Source of the DNA: Actinomycetes bacterium
GTDB lineage: Bacteria > Actinomycetota > Actinomycetes > Actinomycetales > Demequinaceae
Direction of reading: 5' to 3'
DNA length: 16,139 nucleotides
Assembly (NCBI GenBank): GCA_023442845.1
Contig: JAEZXC010000073.1
Coordinates: forward strand, 1-16,139
The translations under genes and the position numbers were made by a program. Below, one piece after another: positions 13,829 to 16,139 of the stretch; the first letter of the stretch is position 1, and every line of letters starts with the position of its first letter. The notes beneath the pieces were generated by a model. That model saw only the letters and a list, made by a program, of their open reading frames with translations. It was not told the DNA's origin and made no database searches.

Positions 13829-15208
13829 ATGGCCACGCGCCTCGATGACGTCATTTCCCTCGCCAAACGGCGCGGCTTCGTGTTCCCTTGCGGCGAGATT
13901 TACGGTGGTACCCGCTCCGCGTGGGACTACGGACCGCTCGGCGTTGAACTCAAAGAGAACATCAAGCGCCAGTGGTGGCGTGCAATGGTGACGAGCCGCG
14001 ATGACATCGTCGGCCTTGACTCATCTGTCATCCTGCCCACTCAGGTGTGGGAAGCCTCCGGTCACGTCGAAGCCTTCGTGGACCCGCTCGTTGAGTGCCT
14101 CGGTTGCCACAAGCGCTTCCGTGAGGATCACCTCCTCGAAGAGTTCGAAGAGAAGAAGGGTCGTGCACCCGAGGGCGGACTCGCCGAGATCGCCTGTGCC
14201 AACTGCGGTACTCGTGGGCAGTGGACCGAACCGAAGATGTTCAACGGGCTGCTCCGCACCTACCTGGGCGCAGCGTCGGACGAATCGGGAATGCACTACT
14301 TGCGCCCCGAGACGGCCCAAGGCATCTTCGTCAACTTTGAGAACGTGATGCGCTCCGCGCGCATGCGCCCTCCGTTTGGAATTGCTCAGGTGGGTAAGTC
14401 CTTCCGCAACGAGATCACACCTGGCAACTTCATCTTCCGCACGCGAGAGTTCGAGCAGATGGAGATGGAGTTCTTTGTGGTGCCCGGCACGGACGAGGAC
14501 TGGCACCAGCGCTGGATCGACGAGCGCATGGACTGGTACGTCGGTCTTGGCATCGACCGTGACAACCTGCGCCTCTACGAGCACCCCAAAGAGAAGCTCT
14601 CGCACTACTCGAAGCGCACTGTCGACATCGAGTATCGCTTTGGTTTCCAGGGCAGCGAATTCGGCGAGCTTGAAGGAATCGCGAACCGCACCGACTTTGA
14701 CCTGAAGACCCACTCTGAAAAGTCCGGCAAGGACCTCAGCTACCTCGATCCAGCGACCAACGAGCGCTACTACCCCTACGTCATCGAGCCCGCGGCAGGC
14801 CTGTCCCGGTCGCTCATGGCATTCCTCGTTGAGGCGTACGCCGAGGAGGAGGTGCCCACCGCAAAGGGCGGGACCGAGAAGCGCACCGTTCTTAACCTCG
14901 ACCCACGCCTCGCGCCGGTGAAGGCCGCCGTGTTGCCGTTGTCGAAGTCGGAAGAACTCGTCCCAACGGCCGACGCTCTTGCTAGGGAGTTGCGTCAGTT
15001 CTGGAACGTGGAGATCGACGTCACGCAGTCCATCGGCAAGCGTTACCGCCGTCAGGACGAGGTGGGTACGCCGTTCTGCATCACCGTCGACTTTGAAACG
15101 AAGGACGACCAGGCGGTGACAATTCGCGATCGCGACACCATGCAGCAAGAGCGGGTCTCTCTCGACAAGGTGAAGTCTTACCTCGCAGAACGCCTACTCG
15201 GAGCGTAG
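13829..15208 (+). CDS. glyS: Glycyl-tRNA synthetase (alpha2 type)
   Basis: Class II aminoacyl-tRNA synthetase that charges tRNA-Gly with glycine. The 459 residues are of the single-chain, homodimeric kind, not the bacterial alpha2beta2 GlyQ/GlyS kind. Motif 1 region lies near WDYGPLGVELKENI (32-45). Motif 2 is FRNEITP (192-198) with FRTREFEQMEMEFF (203-216), RPETAQGIF (159-167) precedes it, and motif 3 is EPAAGLSRSLMAFL. The C-terminal anticodon-binding domain occupies about the last 100 residues. An insertion at about 88-130 has CLGC (90-93) and CANC (123-126), a zinc-ribbon-like set. The ATG at 13829 has AGGAGA at 13816-13821. The gene is divergent from znuA with a shared 123-base gap and is followed by the YibE/F gene after 8 bases. 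Confidence 0.96.
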   Translation: MATRLDDVISLAKRRGFVFPCGEIYGGTRSAWDYGPLGVELKENIKRQWWRAMVTSRDDIVGLDSSVILPTQVWEASGHVEAFVDPLVECLGCHKRFREDHLLEEFEEKKGRAPEGGLAEIACANCGTRGQWTEPKMFNGLLRTYLGAASDESGMHYLRPETAQGIFVNFENVMRSARMRPPFGIAQVGKSFRNEITPGNFIFRTREFEQMEMEFFVVPGTDEDWHQRWIDERMDWYVGLGIDRDNLRLYEHPKEKLSHYSKRTVDIEYRFGFQGSEFGELEGIANRTDFDLKTHSEKSGKDLSYLDPATNERYYPYVIEPAAGLSRSLMAFLVEAYAEEEVPTAKGGTEKRTVLNLDPRLAPVKAAVLPLSKSEELVPTADALARELRQFWNVEIDVTQSIGKRYRRQDEVGTPFCITVDFETKDDQAVTIRDRDTMQQERVSLDKVKSYLAERLLGA

Positions 15209-15216
15209 GACGCGCC

Positions 15217-16139
15217 GTGGGTGGAGGTCACGTTCACGAAGGTGAACGGCCGCGTGCCACCGAGCGAGTCACGACGATCCTTGCGGTGATCGTCGGGGTG
15301 GTCGTGTTCCTCACGGCGCTCGGGGCGGCGTCGGTATGGCCCAAAGATTTCAGTTTCTTTGGCTCCATTCCATCGGCCGACGAAGACTCGCGCTGGGTGT
15401 ACGCCACGGTGACATCGGTGGAGGCCGACGGCACCATCCTCGCGACGATCGACGGTGAGGAAGAGCGGGGCGAACGCCCGATGGCAACGCTCGACGACCC
15501 AACGCTTCCCCTCGATGTGGGGGACACGGTTCGCGCGCTCGAACTTCCCGACGGACAACTCGGCTTCGCAGACTATGAGCGGGGCGCGTCGATGCTCGTT
15601 CTCGCGATCATCTACGTCGTCCTGGTGATCGCTGTCGCGTGGTGGCGAGGGATAGGTGCACTGCTCGGTCTCGTCGCCGCCTTTGGCATCGTCATGTTCT
15701 TCACAGTGCCGGCGCTGTTTGGTGGCGGGAACGCCCTCGTCATTGGCCTGGTCACCGGATCGGGTGCGCTTTTTGTGTTGCTCTACCTCGCGCATGGACC
15801 CAATGCGCGCACCACAACCGCGTACTTGGGTACCCTCGCCGGTCTCGCCGTCACGGCCGCGCTTGCCATCTGGGCGGTGTCGTCAAGCAAGTTGTTGGGC
15901 TTCTGGAGCGAAGACGGCGCCCATCTTGAGCTCTTCAATCGGGGAGTGTCACTTCAAGGCATCGTGGTGTGCGGCATCGTCCTCGCCGGTCTTGGTGTGC
16001 TCAACGATGTGACGGTGACCCAAGCGTCGGCCGTTTGGGAATTGCGAACGGCTCGACCTGACCTCAACTGGTGGTCGCTCTTTGTCAGGGGCATGCGCAT
16101 TGGCCGCGACCACATTGCGTCCACGGTCTACACGATCGC
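15217..16139 (+). CDS. YibE/F family multi-pass membrane protein, 3' end beyond the window
   Basis: The frame stays open from GTG 15217 to the last base; 307 codons are visible. A short His-containing N-terminus (GGGHVHEGERPRATER) is followed by a first membrane helix (about 20-40). An extracytoplasmic domain (about 45-125) looks like a small beta-rich fold (YATVTSVEADGTIL, DVGDTVRALEL). A series of hydrophobic helices follows from about 130. AHGPNARTTTAYLGTLAG and GVLNDVTVTQASAVWELR are recognisable YibE/F signatures. The function of the family is not established; a transport role has been proposed. The start is supported by AGGA at 15207-15210, which overlaps the glyS stop, so the two genes are probably co-transcribed. 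The complete protein would be roughly 400 residues. Confidence 0.88.
   Translation, partial: MGGGHVHEGERPRATERVTTILAVIVGVVVFLTALGAASVWPKDFSFFGSIPSADEDSRWVYATVTSVEADGTILATIDGEEERGERPMATLDDPTLPLDVGDTVRALELPDGQLGFADYERGASMLVLAIIYVVLVIAVAWWRGIGALLGLVAAFGIVMFFTVPALFGGGNALVIGLVTGSGALFVLLYLAHGPNARTTTAYLGTLAGLAVTAALAIWAVSSSKLLGFWSEDGAHLELFNRGVSLQGIVVCGIVLAGLGVLNDVTVTQASAVWELRTARPDLNWWSLFVRGMRIGRDHIASTVYTI

Noticed and set aside
14021..15148. 375-codon minus-strand frame opposite glyS
   Set aside because: Shadow of a gene with all class II synthetase motifs; its translation shows no domain.
15178..15795. 205-codon minus-strand frame at the right end
   Set aside because: The plus strand here encodes an unmistakable YibE/F protein with membrane helices and family motifs; the minus frame is charged and low in complexity.

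Overview
The window is about 16 kb of gene-dense, GC-rich chromosome. It looks like a high-GC Gram-positive bacterium (Actinobacteria), most likely Micrococcales; I do not commit to a genus. The reasons are frequent GTG starts, stop/start overlaps of the GTGA and ATGA type, the long (583-aa) actinobacterial form of LeuA, a dnaJ gene paired with hrcA, TANNNT-type -10 elements with leaderless starts, and the order hrcA-dnaJ-rsmE-HIT-phoH-ybeY-CNNM-era-leuA-recO-uppS. I see no phage, insertion sequence, CRISPR, rRNA or tRNA gene, and no stretch over 300 bases without a gene.

Region 1 (1-6735, + strand) is a tightly packed housekeeping run: the C-terminal part of hrcA (heat-shock repressor, cut by the window edge), dnaJ, rsmE (16S rRNA methyltransferase), a HIT hydrolase, phoH-like ATPase, ybeY (rRNA maturation endonuclease), a CBS/CorC membrane protein and era. 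Most junctions overlap by 4 or 8 bases, so one polycistronic, translationally coupled message is likely. Its theme is protein folding plus ribosome maturation.

Region 2 (6736-10261, + strand) holds leuA, recO and uppS. The 159-base gap before leuA carries an apparent leucine leader peptide (14 codons with three consecutive Leu codons) and an RNA fold that can form an 11-bp stem, an H-type pseudoknot and a competing downstream hairpin. A long hairpin follows leuA. recO and uppS then run to a convergent overlap with the next operon.

Region 3 (10212-13741, - strand) is a zinc uptake operon: znuA-znuC-znuB-zur and a small DedA/VTT-like membrane protein at its end. All junctions are overlapping or abutting. 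A 15-bp Zur-type palindrome sits on the -35 element and spacer of a strong-looking znuA promoter, whose predicted transcription start coincides with a GTG codon, so the znuA message is probably leaderless. ZnuA has a His/Asp-rich loop and ZnuC an unusual His-rich tail.

Region 4 (13742-16139, + strand) has glyS (alpha2-type glycyl-tRNA synthetase with a four-cysteine zinc-ribbon-like insertion), divergent from znuA. It is followed closely by the first part of a YibE/F-family membrane protein that runs off the window.

Nothing here is a clearly new system. The most rewarding items are the leuA leader RNA and the architecture of the zinc operon and its promoter.
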